Assembly: GCA_014382365.1 (NCBI GenBank) | Contig: JACNJW010000028.1 | Coordinates: 62,001-126,000 of the forward strand | DNA from: SAR324 cluster bacterium | GTDB lineage: Bacteria > SAR324 > NAC60-12 | Direction of reading: 5' to 3' | Length of the DNA: 64,000 nt | In this document: piece after piece, positions 1-8,860 of the stretch | Layout of the letters: each line of letters starts with the position of its first letter | Position numbering within the stretch: the stretch's first letter is position 1 | Program-made: the position numbers and the translations under genes | Notes under the pieces: model-generated | Told to the model about the DNA's origin: nothing | What the model saw: the letters and a program-made list of their open reading frames with translations, nothing else | Databases searched by the model: none

Positions 1-41
1 ATGGCCTCATTCCCCATCATTGGCCGAATTTTTATGTTCAT
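1..41 (-). CDS. Possible 5' end of a gene running off the window edge
   Basis: On the minus strand an ATG at 41-39 opens a frame that stays open for 13 codons to the window edge and reads MNIKIRPMMGNEA. An AGGA lies a few bases upstream of the ATG. The IRPM opening resembles the first strand of GNAT acetyltransferases, but 13 residues cannot establish a family. It would follow paaK by about 110 bases on the same strand. Confidence 0.25.
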   Translation of the reverse strand, partial: MNIKIRPMMGNEA

Positions 42-150
42 CAGTCCTGTTATTTAATTGTTAGCAAAATTAGATTTCTGCATGAGAGTTTTTTTCAATA
101 ATATTTAAAATCGTACAGAGGAGTTATAACCCAAAAGATTTTCCTGCTTA

Positions 151-1449
151 TTACTGAGTACGTTTATCAACAATTCTTTTGGCTTTGCCCATTGAACGTT
201 CTACTCCACCTGCAGCTAATAAATTAATTCTTGTCGTTACACCAATTCTGTTTTTGATTTGTTGACGCAAATTATCTGCAATTTCATTTTGAGTTTTTTC
301 CGGCACATCAACAGCTCTTGTTTCAACGAGAACTGTCATCTCATCGAGCCGGTCTTCACGAGTGAGTTCCAGTTGAAAATTAGGGGAGAGACGATCATCG
401 GTCAGAATAATTTCTTCAACTTGTGTAGGAAAAACATTAACACCACGAATAATCATCATATCGTCAGAGCGTCCTGTAATTTTTTCCATTTTCCGCATTG
501 TGCGGTTTCCACCAGCCAACAGACGAGTTAAGTCTCGGGTACGGTAGCGAATAATTGGAAAGGCTTCCTTAGTCAAAGAAGTAAAGACAAGTTCACCCTG
601 TTCACCATCCGGCAGTACTTCACCTGTTTCAGGGTTAATTATTTCCGGATAAAAATGATCTTCCCAGACATAAAGTCCGTCTTTCTCACGGAAACATTCT
701 CCTGAAACACCTGGACCAATGATTTCGGAAAGTCCATAAAGGTCTACTGCATCCAAATTAAATTTTTCTTCAATCTCCTTACGCATTGAGTTCGTCCAGG
801 GTTCCGCTCCGAACATACCTATCCGCAATGAACATTTTCTACTGTCAAGTCCCTGTTCTTCAAATTCATCTGCAACTGCCAGCAGATATGACGGTGTAAC
901 CATCATGATGTCCGGCTTAAAATCCTGAATCAACAGTACCTGCCTTTCGGTCATTCCGCCTGAAACAGGAATCACTGTACAGCCAAGTTTTTCTGCACCA
1001 TAATGTGCTCCCAGCCCTCCAGTGAAAAGTCCATAACCGTACGCTACATGTACAATATCTCCCGGACGACCCCCCGCAGCCCAAATAGAACGTGCCATCA
1101 CTTCGGCCCACATCTCAACATCATTTATGGTGTAACCAACAACTGTCGGTTGACCGGTGGTTCCACTTGAGGCATGAATTCGAGCCAATTTTTCCCTTGG
1201 TACTGCAAACATACCGAATGGATAATTTGCACGCAAATCGTTTTTGACCGTGAAAGGGAATTTGGCAAGATCAGACAAATTTATTAAATCATCAGGATGC
1301 ACACCATTTTCTTCAAAAGCCTTACGGTAATGCGGTACATTGTCATATGCATTTTTCAGTGAGCCCCGCATGCGCTCCAATTGCAGTGCACTCAATTCAT
1401 CCCTACTTGCGGTTTCAACCGGATGCAGGTTTATTGATTTGTGATTCAT
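151..1449 (-). CDS. paaK: Phenylacetate-CoA ligase (PaaK family)
   Basis: An adenylate-forming enzyme that activates phenylacetate or a related aromatic acid with ATP and joins it to CoA in the cytoplasm. The 432 residues match the usual PaaK length. The ATP-binding loop reads SSGTTGQP near residue 95. YGLSEIIGPGV with a following acidic stretch forms the acyl-adenylate pocket. The C-terminal AMP-binding domain holds GRSDDMMIIRG followed by NVFPTQVEE, as in PaaK. The gene lies 232 bases downstream of a TRAP transporter on the same strand, so import followed by CoA activation is a reasonable reading. No paaABCDE ring-oxidation genes are in the window, so the acid could be another aryl acid. 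The start is ATG at 1449, with GAGG about 8 bases upstream. Confidence 0.9.
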   Translation of the reverse strand: MNHKSINLHPVETASRDELSALQLERMRGSLKNAYDNVPHYRKAFEENGVHPDDLINLSDLAKFPFTVKNDLRANYPFGMFAVPREKLARIHASSGTTGQPTVVGYTINDVEMWAEVMARSIWAAGGRPGDIVHVAYGYGLFTGGLGAHYGAEKLGCTVIPVSGGMTERQVLLIQDFKPDIMMVTPSYLLAVADEFEEQGLDSRKCSLRIGMFGAEPWTNSMRKEIEEKFNLDAVDLYGLSEIIGPGVSGECFREKDGLYVWEDHFYPEIINPETGEVLPDGEQGELVFTSLTKEAFPIIRYRTRDLTRLLAGGNRTMRKMEKITGRSDDMMIIRGVNVFPTQVEEIILTDDRLSPNFQLELTREDRLDEMTVLVETRAVDVPEKTQNEIADNLRQQIKNRIGVTTRINLLAAGGVERSMGKAKRIVDKRTQ

Positions 1450-1622
1450 TGTTTTCTCCTCTTTAAAATTTCTGCTGGTATTTTCATAGATATTTCTGGA
1501 GAATTTAAATTATAGATTCTGCATATTCAAAAATTCTGTTCTCCAAAATGATAACAGGTTCCCGTTGATATTGTCTTGCGAATTAAGGGGAAATTACTAC
1601 TATTAATGCTAGTTTATTGCGT

Positions 1623-1644
1623 AATACTTATAACATTAAGTATT
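1623..1644. repeat. AT-rich inverted repeat downstream of dctM
   Basis: AATACTTA at 1623-1630 is perfectly repeated in inverse as TAAGTATT at 1637-1644 around a 6-base loop. It sits just after the dctM stop and before paaK. It could be a weak terminator or an RNA-processing hairpin, but the stem is almost all A/T and no convincing U run follows. Confidence 0.35.
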
Positions 1645-1681
1645 TTGTGCCGTAATAGCTAAATTAATAGATTTTTCATTG

Positions 1682-2944
1682 CTATGGCATGTATGATGGA
1701 AGAACTAGTACAAACCATGGAACAAAAACCAGCAAAGCCAGTCGAATCACATCAGCAATCAAAAATGGAATTATTCCCTTGAAGATAGTTTTCAGAGGAA
1801 CTTCCGGCAACACAGAGCGAATTACAAATACATTAAGACCAATTGGAGGTGTGATCAAACTGATTTCTGTTACAACAACAACAATTACTCCAAACCAAAT
1901 TAAATCAAACCCCAGCCCTTCAACGATGGGATAGAAAATTGGCACTGTAAGTAAAATCATTGACAGGCTTTCAAGTACTGCTCCAAGAACAAGATAGACT
2001 CCCAGGATCGCGAAAAGGACTGCAATAGAAGGCCAACCTAATGTCTCCACAAAATTTGCTAAATCATCCGGCATTCCCGCGATATTGACAAAATCAGAAA
2101 AGAGAATTGCGCCAATCAAAATAAAAAAGATCATTGCAGTAGTTTGTGCAGATTCCACAAGTACTACATAGAGAGTTTTCCAGGTGATCCGTTTGCGCCC
2201 CAATGCGAACAAAAAAGCACCGCTTGCTCCAATTCCTGCAGCTTCAGTTGGAGTAAACACGCCCAAATAAATACCTCCAATAACGAGTACAAACAAAAGC
2301 ACCATCCCCCAAATTCCTTTAAGCAGGCGAAAACGTTGAAGCATAGGAACCCGTTCTGCTTTAGGGCCAAGCTCCGGATTAATTGTAGTCACCACCCAAA
2401 CAGCCCCCATGTATCCCAGTACACCAAGAATTCCCGGAATGATTCCAGCCGCAAACAGTTTACCAATATCCTGCTGAGTCATGATTCCGTAGATCACCAG
2501 AATCACACTCGGAGGGATTAAAATCCCAAGAGTTCCACCAGCAGCAATTACACCGGTCGCCAAAGAATCTGCATATCCGTATTTGCGCATCGAAGGCATG
2601 GTAACTTTGGTCATAGTTGCAGCAGTTGCCAAGGAGCTCCCGCAAACAGCACTAAACCCCCCGCAAGCCAAAGCTGTAGCCATAGCTAAACCTCCACGTC
2701 TGTGCCCCAACCAGGCGTTGGAGGCGGCATACAATTCGTCAGAAAGACCAGCGTGGGTGACAAAATTCCCCATCAAAATAAAGAGCGGGACCACTGACAA
2801 TCCATAATCCAGTCCTGTTTCCATAGTCACACTGGCAACCATGGCCAAAGCCGGATCCAATTCAATCATGCTGACTAGTCCAAAAAAACCGACCAATCCC
2901 ATTGCAAATGCAATTGGAACTCCGACAAACATGATCACCATCAA
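1682..2944 (-). CDS. dctM: TRAP transporter large permease (DctM-like)
   Basis: The large membrane subunit of a tripartite, sodium-driven, periplasmic-binding-protein-dependent transporter in the inner membrane. About a dozen hydrophobic segments are visible. Family motifs include GVPIAFAMGL at the start, GTLGILIPPSV mid-protein and TPPIGLNVFV near the end. The 420-residue frame begins at a TTG (2944), which places GVPIAFA at residue 8, about a dozen residues earlier than usual, so this start looks too late. The same frame reads back to an ATG that overlaps the dctQ stop (3019-3017), but a TAA at 2992-2990 interrupts it at codon 10. The gene is either started at an unusual codon after that TAA or is damaged at its 5' end. 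Confidence 0.85.
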   Translation of the reverse strand: MMVIMFVGVPIAFAMGLVGFFGLVSMIELDPALAMVASVTMETGLDYGLSVVPLFILMGNFVTHAGLSDELYAASNAWLGHRRGGLAMATALACGGFSAVCGSSLATAATMTKVTMPSMRKYGYADSLATGVIAAGGTLGILIPPSVILVIYGIMTQQDIGKLFAAGIIPGILGVLGYMGAVWVVTTINPELGPKAERVPMLQRFRLLKGIWGMVLLFVLVIGGIYLGVFTPTEAAGIGASGAFLFALGRKRITWKTLYVVLVESAQTTAMIFFILIGAILFSDFVNIAGMPDDLANFVETLGWPSIAVLFAILGVYLVLGAVLESLSMILLTVPIFYPIVEGLGFDLIWFGVIVVVVTEISLITPPIGLNVFVIRSVLPEVPLKTIFKGIIPFLIADVIRLALLVFVPWFVLVLPSYMP

Positions 2945-3018
2945 AATGACGATGCCGCTTAACCAAATTTCGATGAGGCCTCTATCAGGTTAGAAATTGG
3001 GAAGGAATGTGTTTTTCA

Positions 3019-3531
3019 TCACAAGCCTTTTCTGCGAATAATGCGCACAAAATGAGTTGCGACAATGAATGTGCTGACTCCCATCAATACCGTCATAAAA
3101 AAAGCGACAGGAGCAATGGGCAGTTGCAAATACTGAGTTTCATCACCTTGGACCAGCATATCAGCTGCCTTAATCCACATACGCCAAGACATTACGCCTA
3201 ATACTACAGTCATGATGACTTGAGTAATCAGGCGCTGAACATAACGTATTTTGGGAGACAGGAGACTGAGAATTAAATTAACGGTCACATGCTGATTGGC
3301 GCGGCATACCAAAGGCAAGCCGGCAAAAATCAACATGGCCATCATGATTTCCGTCAACTCAAATGCCCCGGGAAGCGGTGCTAAAAAAAGATAACGCCCC
3401 AAAACATCAATGAATGTGACAATCATCATTAACATCAGCACTACTGCTGCCAGGAAACCCAGAAACTGATCCAGCACGCGTTCCCAGCGTGTCAGTGGAG
3501 CCATTTTCTGAGTTTCAATGGTCTCTGACAT
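3019..3531 (-). CDS. dctQ: TRAP transporter small permease (DctQ-like)
   Basis: The small membrane subunit that pairs with DctM in TRAP transporters. The 170 residues contain four hydrophobic segments. The family features include the DVLGRYLF stretch after the first helix and the segment around residues 70-85 with PLVCRANQHV and an NLIL helix. It lies 21 bases downstream of dctP, and its TGA overlaps an ATG in the dctM frame, as in typical dctPQM operons. Confidence 0.88.
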   Translation of the reverse strand: MSETIETQKMAPLTRWERVLDQFLGFLAAVVLMLMMIVTFIDVLGRYLFLAPLPGAFELTEIMMAMLIFAGLPLVCRANQHVTVNLILSLLSPKIRYVQRLITQVIMTVVLGVMSWRMWIKAADMLVQGDETQYLQLPIAPVAFFMTVLMGVSTFIVATHFVRIIRRKGL

Positions 3532-3552
3532 ATCTGTCCGATCTGCAGTAAC

Positions 3553-4569
3553 TTAATATCCAGCAGCTTCTGCTCGGAGCATTTTCAAGGCTGCCGCACC
3601 ATCTACACCTTTAGATTTTGCACGTGCAACAACTTTTGCTTCAATACCAGACAGCTTTTGGCGCAAATCAGTCATCATCGCACTGCTCGCGGTTTGGACC
3701 TGCATTCCAGCTGCTTTCATTGCTGCTAAACCGGCAAGGTCGGCTTTGTTCCAACCGGCACCGGCAAGTTTTGCAAACGCTTCTCCAGAGACACTCATAA
3801 TTGCTTTTTGATCTTGAGCACTCAACTTGTTCCATTTCTTTTCGTTCATAACAAGAAAGAAACTGGTGTTATATAGTCCACCTGGAATGTAGGTCGCATA
3901 TTTGAGAAGTTTACTAATTTTGAAAGATTTTATGGATTCCTTTGGAAAAAAAATGCCATCTGCAACTCCACGAGAAAGGATTTCGTAGGATTTTGTAGCA
4001 GATTTCAAAATTGTAACAATGTTCAGAGTTTTTCCAACATCGGAAACAACTCCACCTCCAACACGAATTTTTAGACCTTCCAAATCAGCCGCCATATTTA
4101 TCGGTCGTTTGGAGTTGTAAATGTGTCCCGGACCATGAGTCATCAACCCAAGTAGTTTAACACCTGAATGCTCATTTGCGGAGGCCAGATATTTTTGGTG
4201 CATACGCCAGTAGGCCACCGAAAGGGCTTCAGCATCATCTCCCAGAAAAGGCAGCTCAACAAGTTGGGTTAAGACGAAGCGACCAGGAGTATAACCATGT
4301 ACGCCCCAGGTTATATCTGCAATTCCGTCTTTAGCCAAGTCATATGCAGCCGGAGGCTTACCCAGTGCTTTTTTGAGGATGTTGACCTTTATTCGACCGT
4401 TAGTGGCCTTTTCCACATTTTCGGCCCAAGGAAATATCATATCGGCAGCAATTGGATGCTTGGGCGGAATCCAGTTGGACAGACGCAAAGTTGTTTTTGC
4501 ATTAACTACTGAAATCAGCAGCATTGAGATAGCTGAAAGAGCTACGATGGCGACAATTATTTTCTTCAT
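3553..4569 (-). CDS. dctP: TRAP transporter solute-binding protein (DctP-like)
   Basis: The periplasmic protein that captures the substrate and hands it to DctQM. A Sec signal peptide (MKKIIVAIVALSAISMLLIS, then ending near VNA) is followed by TTLRLSNWIPPKHP, a typical mature DctP start. LEGLKIRVGGG around residue 170 carries the conserved Arg that salt-bridges carboxylates in this family. The length of 338 residues is normal. It is the first gene of a minus-strand dctPQM-paaK group. The ligand cannot be read from sequence, but PaaK downstream suggests an aromatic carboxylate. ATG at 4569 is preceded by GGAGGA. Confidence 0.9.
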   Translation of the reverse strand: MKKIIVAIVALSAISMLLISVVNAKTTLRLSNWIPPKHPIAADMIFPWAENVEKATNGRIKVNILKKALGKPPAAYDLAKDGIADITWGVHGYTPGRFVLTQLVELPFLGDDAEALSVAYWRMHQKYLASANEHSGVKLLGLMTHGPGHIYNSKRPINMAADLEGLKIRVGGGVVSDVGKTLNIVTILKSATKSYEILSRGVADGIFFPKESIKSFKISKLLKYATYIPGGLYNTSFFLVMNEKKWNKLSAQDQKAIMSVSGEAFAKLAGAGWNKADLAGLAAMKAAGMQVQTASSAMMTDLRQKLSGIEAKVVARAKSKGVDGAAALKMLRAEAAGY

Positions 4570-5135
4570 ATTCCTCCAAATATATGGATCTCTCCCTCAT
4601 TATATAACCAAGACCAAATTCCAGGGAGATTTCAGAATTTCGATCCCCATGACGGCACAATCCGTTCATGGTAGTAGAGACTATCGTATAAAGAACCAGC
4701 TACTTGACCTGACTAATTAAGTCAATATCCAACTTGTTAGCTGATTTAAGTGCAGCAAACAAACTAAATCTCTTCTCAAAATTAAGATCTCAACAGACGA
4801 ATTTGTATTTTGTCGGTAGCATACTGAGTTACTTCTAGCTCAAAGATATGACTAAATAAAAAAACAGCCAAAATATACGAAGTGTAAGAGTATCACTCCA
4901 AACTTCTAACTATGCTATTAGTAAATTTACGTAGTACGCAGTAGGTTAGTTAAATAATTAGTGAAAGTCAACTGTCCCAGCTTGCTTTTATTTTGTCTCA
5001 GTATTAATTTGTAGCAGGTGAAACAACACTATTTATTCAAAATCATAACTATAATACTGTGAACAAGAGCATAGCTGTCAAATACATGGTATACTTGTCC
5101 TAGTAAACTTAAATTTAATCACGGAGAAAAAAACC
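4570..5135. other. Non-coding spacer between divergent dctP and HisG-like genes
   Basis: This 566-base AT-rich spacer separates two divergent genes and should hold both promoters. I see no RNA gene, no strong hairpin and no sigma-54 element. Short frames within it lack ribosome-binding sites and look random. Confidence 0.5.
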
Positions 5136-6323
5136 TTGCCACCATCACTCAAACCTAAACCTGCCTTTAATGTAACTTGTGCAGTGCCCCGCACCGGGCG
5201 CACTCTAGATAATTTTTTGCAAAAGCTGAAAAGTGTGAATGCGAACAATGAAGAGATTGATCTGATTACGAAGGTTTTAGCCGACAGCAAGCGCAGGAGT
5301 ACGCCGAACCTCCAGGAAGCACTAAATTTTTTACAGGAAATTTCCGGAACAGCCCCATCTTGTTTTTCAATTTCAGTTGATAGAAAACGCAAACTAAGAC
5401 CTTATCGTTTGGGATTTCTAGGCTATGAGTGGAAGATTGGAAATACAGTAATTCGTGTTGAAGGTGAAGAACCGCATAATGGTTCCTCACTGATTAAATT
5501 AGATGAGGTTGATTTCACTGTCGTAGGGCTTGATGAACTTCTTTCGATGACACAACACTATTTAGGTGATCCAACACATGTCACTAAATGGGGGATGTAC
5601 AATTACCAGTTGGATAAGCCAACCAGTATTCGTGTTGCAGGATCAGCCATGCTTACCAGTTACAATAAAATGCTGGATGGTCAGGTACAGGACATGGTAG
5701 GTTTTTTTCTGATTTCTAAAAAAGGCGGAAGTCGGCGCAGTCCAATTGATTTTGAGACATTGTCTAGACATGGCCGTCATGTTTTTGTAAAAGGACGTTA
5801 CAGCGGCATTGTGATGGCCGCCTATCCACAATTAAGGGTGGAGCCAGTAGAAGATGTGGAAGATGCGGTAATGAATGGAGAAAAAGGAAGTGTTGGGCTG
5901 GAAATAGTACAATCCGGAAACACTCTCAAAACCAAAGGACTGCTGTTGCACGGAGCACCTTTGTTTCTTTCAGAAAGTCTGTACGTTGTTGATTATGACC
6001 GTTTCCAACAAAACCCAGCACTCAGAGAACTGATTGAGACACTAAATCCCAGCGGCTATTTTGAGGATGAGCGTCTCGAAAACTTTTCACGCTGGTATTA
6101 TGCACTGGAACAAAATCTGGGAAATTCGTGGCTACAGCGACCTCCTGTTGATGAGTTATTCTGCAAAACAGAAGACATCGATTCCGGTTTACTACCCTAC
6201 CGTTTACGTACACGAAACTGGAAACCTGACGACCGTTATCTCCGTGAAGAAGCCATTTCGCTGGCACGGAGTTCCCGGGAAAAAGTGTTGAAGCATTATC
6301 ACGAACTGCATCAACTTAAATAA
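5136..6323 (+). CDS. Orphan HisG-like (ATP phosphoribosyltransferase-fold) protein
   Basis: A 395-residue protein that I recognise only as HisG-like. Around residues 215-275 it has a stretch corresponding to the PRPP-binding part of HisG: GRYSGIVMAAYPQLRVEPVE, then VGLEIVQSGNTLKTKGL, matching the E-x-x-x-(S/T)-G-x-T-L loop. Earlier, DFTVVGLDELLS resembles the HisG 'DLGITG' segment. There is an extra N-terminal region of about 100 residues and a C-terminal tail of about 90 that do not resemble the HisG regulatory domain. No other his gene is near. It could be a repurposed phosphoribosyltransferase or a periplasmic-binding-fold sensor without catalysis. The start is TTG at 5136, chosen for the GGAG nine bases upstream. 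Confidence 0.55.
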   Translation: MPPSLKPKPAFNVTCAVPRTGRTLDNFLQKLKSVNANNEEIDLITKVLADSKRRSTPNLQEALNFLQEISGTAPSCFSISVDRKRKLRPYRLGFLGYEWKIGNTVIRVEGEEPHNGSSLIKLDEVDFTVVGLDELLSMTQHYLGDPTHVTKWGMYNYQLDKPTSIRVAGSAMLTSYNKMLDGQVQDMVGFFLISKKGGSRRSPIDFETLSRHGRHVFVKGRYSGIVMAAYPQLRVEPVEDVEDAVMNGEKGSVGLEIVQSGNTLKTKGLLLHGAPLFLSESLYVVDYDRFQQNPALRELIETLNPSGYFEDERLENFSRWYYALEQNLGNSWLQRPPVDELFCKTEDIDSGLLPYRLRTRNWKPDDRYLREEAISLARSSREKVLKHYHELHQLK

Positions 6324-6422
6324 GAGGTGATTGAACTCTCCTTGCAATTTCAGGCACAGCACAGTATCAGCCTGCAATTCCGGAGAGCGAATTTTTACAA
6401 CTCCTCAGTTAGAATACTGATA

Positions 6423-6998
6423 TTACAATTTGTTCAGACTTAAAGTATTTGCGAGGGCCATAAATTCTGCCCGCACAGTACCTTCACTGAGGAATGTACC
6501 TTTGAGAGAACTGGTAGTCATTACACCATCATGGCTGACTCCACGCATTGCCATGCACATGTGTGTCGCTTTGACTATCACCCCAGCTCCCTGCGGAGAG
6601 AGTTGTTCACACAAAAAGTTTGCAATATCACTAGTCAGTTCTTCCTGCACCTGAGGACGTCTGGAAAAATAATCAACAATTCTGGAGAGTTTAGATAGTC
6701 CGCAAAGTCTATCATCCGGGATATAAGCAACAGTTGCTTCGCCAAAAAACGGAAGCAAATGATGAGCACAGACTGATCTTACCGGAATGTGTTGCAGTAC
6801 CACCATACTTGGCTCATAATGCTGAGCAACAGGAAAGGTGGTCAGAGAAAATTTCTTTTCTCCTAGTCCAGAGCATAGTTCATCAACCCAGGCATTTGCT
6901 GATCGTTCAGCAGTATTTTTGTAATGTGTGTTCTCCAAGTCCACGCCCAAACCTTCCAGTAATAGTTGAAAGCTTTTGCGTACTTTTTCTTTATCCAC
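6423..6998 (-). CDS. folE: GTP cyclohydrolase I
   Basis: Converts GTP to 7,8-dihydroneopterin triphosphate, the first step of folate/pterin synthesis, as a cytoplasmic homodecamer. With a GTG start at 6998 the protein has 191 residues. Cys77, His80 and Cys148 sit at the spacing of the zinc ligands of E. coli FolE, and His79 and His146 match its catalytic histidines. HLLPFFG and AYIPDDRLCGLSKLSR are family motifs. I prefer the GTG to an upstream ATG at 7091, because GAGGAGG lies six bases before the GTG and the upstream 31 residues (Cys/Phe rich) are foreign to the family. It stands alone, not in a folate operon. Confidence 0.92.
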   Translation of the reverse strand: MDKEKVRKSFQLLLEGLGVDLENTHYKNTAERSANAWVDELCSGLGEKKFSLTTFPVAQHYEPSMVVLQHIPVRSVCAHHLLPFFGEATVAYIPDDRLCGLSKLSRIVDYFSRRPQVQEELTSDIANFLCEQLSPQGAGVIVKATHMCMAMRGVSHDGVMTTSSLKGTFLSEGTVRAEFMALANTLSLNKL

Positions 6999-7341
6999 TT
7001 CAGTCCTCCTCAAAATAGATCTGTCTAATATTTGTACTCCAATCATAAACTTACAGGGTTGAGAATAGCAGAAAAAACAACACATCAGCAAGTCAATCTC
7101 ATTCGTTCCGATTCAGCCAATATAACTGTTTCTGTTACTGACAAAGAAAACTCTCTTAACCGGAGATTTTAGACTGCAAAGATTAGTAAAAACATAATTA
7201 AATCCATCTTCCAATTAAGAATAACTTGCCATATTTTCTGTAATTATTTAAAAATAAATAGATCTGTTTAAGATAAGAAATTTCATGCAGTCCAAGCATT
7301 TGCAGGAAAGCTCATTTTTGGGTACTTCCTCAAAGCTGTTC
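6999..7341. other. Spacer upstream of folE and tRNA-Ser
   Basis: AT-rich sequence of about 340 bases between the divergent folE and tRNA-Ser genes, presumably containing both promoters. I see no coding frame with a ribosome-binding site and no clear operator or riboswitch. Confidence 0.45.
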
Positions 7342-7431
7342 GGAGGGGTGGGTGAGTGGCTTAAACCAGTACATTGCTAATGTGCCGTATGCGAAAGTGT
7401 ACCGAGGGTTCGAATCCCTCTCCCTCCGCCA
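7342..7431 (+). tRNA. tRNA-Ser (anticodon GCU)
   Basis: A 90-base class II tRNA. The acceptor arm pairs GGAGGGG with TCCCTCC, followed by discriminator G and an encoded CCA at 7429-7431. The anticodon stem GTACA/TGTGC encloses the loop TTGCTAA, giving anticodon GCT for serine AGC/AGU codons. A long variable arm (GTATGCGAAAGTGTAC region) and a T arm with AGGG-TTCGAAT-CCCT are visible. There is no obvious terminator directly after it. Confidence 0.95.
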
Positions 7432-7699
7432 GCAACAAAATTAATATCTTCCGCAACTCATCCAAGAAAAACCCCAACCAAAACGAGTTTTGTGCTACCA
7501 TAAGCTAGTGTACTTTTAAGAGCATCTATTAGTATACTTTCTCCTCAGCAATTTCTGAGTCAGATTAATAAAAACAGCTGAATTTTCTGCTCATCTGATT
7601 CTTGAATAAGACGCTTTTAAAATTTATCATTCTGGCAAGAATATAATTAGTTTTTTTGGAACCACTTAGTCAGAGAGCCACAAGAATTCTGGAATAATT

Positions 7700-7876
7700 G
7701 TGAAATACGTGATCTACCTTACACTATTATTGTTATTATTCTGGTTGGCTACAAAACTTTACAGAAATAAACGGCTCACATTTCATTTTCTGAGACTTTT
7801 TCAAGTGGCTTCCCGTTACATCTCTCCATACATTGTTTTCCGTCTGCTCTTGAAGTTGCTCAAAAGACTGAAGTAG
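7700..7876 (+). CDS. Small predicted membrane protein (58 aa)
   Basis: A GTG-initiated frame of 58 residues opens with a strongly hydrophobic helix (MKYVIYLTLLLLLFWLA) followed by a basic, aromatic tail that ends in a Leu/Lys/Arg-rich amphipathic stretch (LLLKLLKRLK). GGA lies seven bases upstream of the GTG. The composition looks like a small inner-membrane protein with a cytosolic positive tail. No family is recognised. A 74-codon frame on the opposite strand over the same bases has less protein-like composition. Confidence 0.4.
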   Translation: MKYVIYLTLLLLLFWLATKLYRNKRLTFHFLRLFQVASRYISPYIVFRLLLKLLKRLK

Positions 7877-7970
7877 AAAATAAATTACTGATGCAGTTTG
7901 TTTATTCTTGAAAAAAGCTGTAGTTTTAAAAAGTACGTTGTTCCCCTGAATATCCTGCAAGTAGAGGTCT

Positions 7971-8153
7971 GTGAAAATTCTGTTGACTTTATTAATTATT
8001 TTTGTTCTGGAGGCAATATATTATTCTGCAAATAATTTATTATTTAACCGAACAATAAAGCAGATCCATTGGTGGGAGTGGATTCTTGTAATACTAACAA
8101 TTCCAGCAATTCTGGCATATCTGTACTACAAGCAATCCAACCAAATACCTTGA
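7971..8153 (+). CDS. Small predicted two-helix membrane protein (60 aa)
   Basis: A GTG-started 60-residue frame with two hydrophobic segments, roughly residues 3-18 and 35-53, separated by a polar loop with FNRTIKQIHWWEW, and a short polar tail. AGAGG lies upstream of the start. It is the second small membrane protein in a row on this strand, about 95 bases after the previous one. The function is unknown. Confidence 0.45.
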   Translation: MKILLTLLIIFVLEAIYYSANNLLFNRTIKQIHWWEWILVILTIPAILAYLYYKQSNQIP

Positions 8154-8385
8154 AGGGCGGCTGTTACTGAGAGTTAATGTGTGGTGATAAAAACTACACT
8201 TCAGCATTAATATTGACTGGAGGTGTGTCTTTTTTCAGATTAGAAGATCGGTTTCTGTTAGAGTTAAGGACTGTTAAAGTGGGATTATTAACAAAAAACC
8301 GAGACCTGCAAGCAGTATAACAATATTTTCCAGTCAGTTTATTTGTCTTTGGCTTCAGCAATCAAACAACTGAACGCTTAACAAC

Positions 8386-8610
8386 TTAATTTAGCAATTT
8401 TGGAGAATCCAGATAATCAACCATTTCGTCCAGTGCTTTCGCAAAAACATGGGTTGCATAGTCAACTTTTGTTTCATCATCAATTAAACGGCTTTCCAGA
8501 GAGTCCATCAGGTCTTTGATGGTCCTTGTCACCTGCAGCTCAAAATGTTGACTTAAGTCAATGCCTACTGCATTCGAATAATTTTCAATTTTTTCTTCTG
8601 TTCTTGTCAT
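8386..8610 (-). CDS. Small acidic hypothetical protein (74 aa)
   Basis: A 74-residue soluble, acidic, mainly helical protein with no recognised family. The ATG at 8610 has GAGG about six bases upstream, and the composition (many Asp/Glu/Lys, no long hydrophobic run) looks like a real cytoplasmic protein. It stands alone between spacers with no partner gene. Confidence 0.55.
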   Translation of the reverse strand: MTRTEEKIENYSNAVGIDLSQHFELQVTRTIKDLMDSLESRLIDDETKVDYATHVFAKALDEMVDYLDSPKLLN

Positions 8611-8860
8611 TTCTGCCTCTTAAACAAATGCCTGTTGGTGGAGTGAAACTGTGAACCTTTGGAGCCCAAAGAGTTAATTCTCTTTTTGAATTAGCTAGAA
8701 CCAAGACTCAAGGTGTTAAATTTGCTTGGAGAATGTGTGGATTCAGTACACACTCTTCAATCTGTTATTAATTATCGGCAGAAAGTTCTAAAAACTTGAG
8801 CAAATAACAACAGCCAAAAAACAAATCATGTCTCTGAGTTTCTCTGAAGTTGAAAAAATT

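Noticed and set aside
7471..7500. Possible terminator hairpin after tRNA-Ser
   Set aside because: The only pairing (CAAAAC with GTTTTG) is short and A/T-rich, with no U run, so it is not distinguishable from background.
7736..7960. 74-codon minus-strand frame opposite the first small membrane gene
   Set aside because: The opposing plus-strand frame has a better start region and a clear membrane-helix pattern. Only one of the two is likely real.
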